A stretch of 64,000 nt of DNA from Pyxicephalus adspersus (lineage: Eukaryota > Chordata > Amphibia > Anura > Pyxicephalidae). The translations under genes and the position numbers were made by a program. The notes under the pieces are model-generated. The model was not told where the DNA came from, ran no database searches, and saw only the letters and a program-made list of their open reading frames with translations. The first letter of the stretch is position 1; every line of letters begins with the position of its first letter. The stretch is from positions 21,644,618-21,708,617 of the forward strand of contig NC_092863.1 of the NCBI RefSeq assembly GCF_032062135.1, read 5' to 3'. Positions 63,409 through 64,000 of this stretch are shown piece by piece.

Positions 63409-64000
63409 TGGAGTATAAAGGACTGACCAACCTGTGCATGGAGTGAAAATAGCAGTGACTAGTCCCTATTTCAGAAAACCCATGCAATAAATAGCAAAAT
63501 TTAACCTTCAATTTTTGATCACAGATCTTGAATGAATACACAAAGCACACAAGGATTCAAGTGGGAATACATGTCTCTTGTATTTAGGAAGTAAACAATA
63601 TATATCATTTTTTTCTATTTCCCATAGGGACATATTACACCTATGCATACAGATTTGCTACAGTTTTTTTTGCAAATGGAGTGATATATACAAAATGTAT
63701 TTGATGCACTGTGTACAATGGAAAAAAATTCTCAATCTGATTTAGTACTCATTTATTAAAAATTGTTTTTCTACACTGGATAAATGTTAGTAGAAATGTA
63801 TTATTTACCAACTTCATTTCTCACACCTTTGCTCTTGTTATAATCCAGAGCAAATTTTAAGTAACTTTAATGCATTATATTCTTGAAGGTGACAAATGAT
63901 TAAGGTTAACTTTGGATAGTTGGTGATTCTATGCTGCAGTTACAAGTGTAGTAATAGTTCTGCAAAAAAAAAAATAAAAAAACAAACTTACCTGACTGAC
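63409..64000 (+). other. pip4k2b: pip4k2b intron 4, to window end
   Basis: AT-rich. No further exon or repeat was recognised before the right edge. Confidence 0.5.

Overview
This is a vertebrate nuclear genomic window, most likely from an amphibian (frog-type) genome. Only one host gene is recognisable: the 5' half of pip4k2b, the type II beta phosphatidylinositol 5-phosphate 4-kinase. Four coding exons lie on the + strand at 43862-44005, 58765-58862, 62615-62711 and 62809-62961. They are joined by GT-AG introns with consistent phase, and the gene runs off the right edge. The amphibian guess rests on the mix of repeats (several L1/Tx1-type LINEs, Penelope-like, DIRS, chromodomain Ty3/gypsy, CR1-like, Tc1 and TTAA-type elements) and on the exon sequences. 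It is inference.

Everything else is repeat-derived. At 1-1575 (-) there is a decayed copy of an uncharacterised protein-coding repeat family, and a second copy lies at 49.6-51.5 kb. At 1.77-4.2 kb is a Penelope-like element whose reverse transcriptase is flanked by long inverted arms. At 5.1 kb is a U6 snRNA pseudogene, and at 5.46 kb a small inverted-repeat element. A DIRS-type tyrosine-recombinase element (5.9-7.4 kb, -) was split by a full-length + strand L1/Tx1 LINE (LINE-A, 7405-13224, with a 14-bp imperfect target duplication). A second L1-type LINE (LINE-B, -) fills about 13.36-19.96 kb and carries a solo LTR with a 5-bp target duplication. A chromodomain Ty3/gypsy element (22.86-25.6 kb, -) holds another LTR. 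LINE-C (25.9-28.6 kb, -) is badly decayed. LINE-D (29186-36021, -) is the best preserved: it has an 11-bp target duplication, an intact ORF1 and tandem promoter-like monomers, and it sits inside an older LINE-E. A 258-bp head-to-tail LINE derivative is inserted inside LINE-D.

From 36.9 to 43.4 kb there are a solo LTR, hammerhead-like Penelope sequence, a third DIRS fragment, an L1 remnant (LINE-F) and TTAA-flanked elements. A modestly CpG-enriched segment at 43.4-44.0 kb is the presumed pip4k2b promoter and 5' UTR. Intron 1 (14.8 kb) contains a Tc1 element, a CR1-like LINE fragment split by a TTAA element, the second copy of the uncharacterised family (itself carrying an LTR), Tc1 remains, a large inverted repeat (52.54-56.86 kb) and a repeat built on AAGTC-like motifs. 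Intron 2 holds another DIRS fragment.

Apart from pip4k2b the coding features are transposon genes, nearly all broken by stops or frameshifts. The most interesting signals are four hammerhead-ribozyme-like motifs, the two copies of the uncharacterised element family, the monomer array of LINE-D, the 258-bp LINE-derived insertion and the kilobase-scale inverted repeat. Repeat names and boundaries come from reading the sequence only; no database search was possible.
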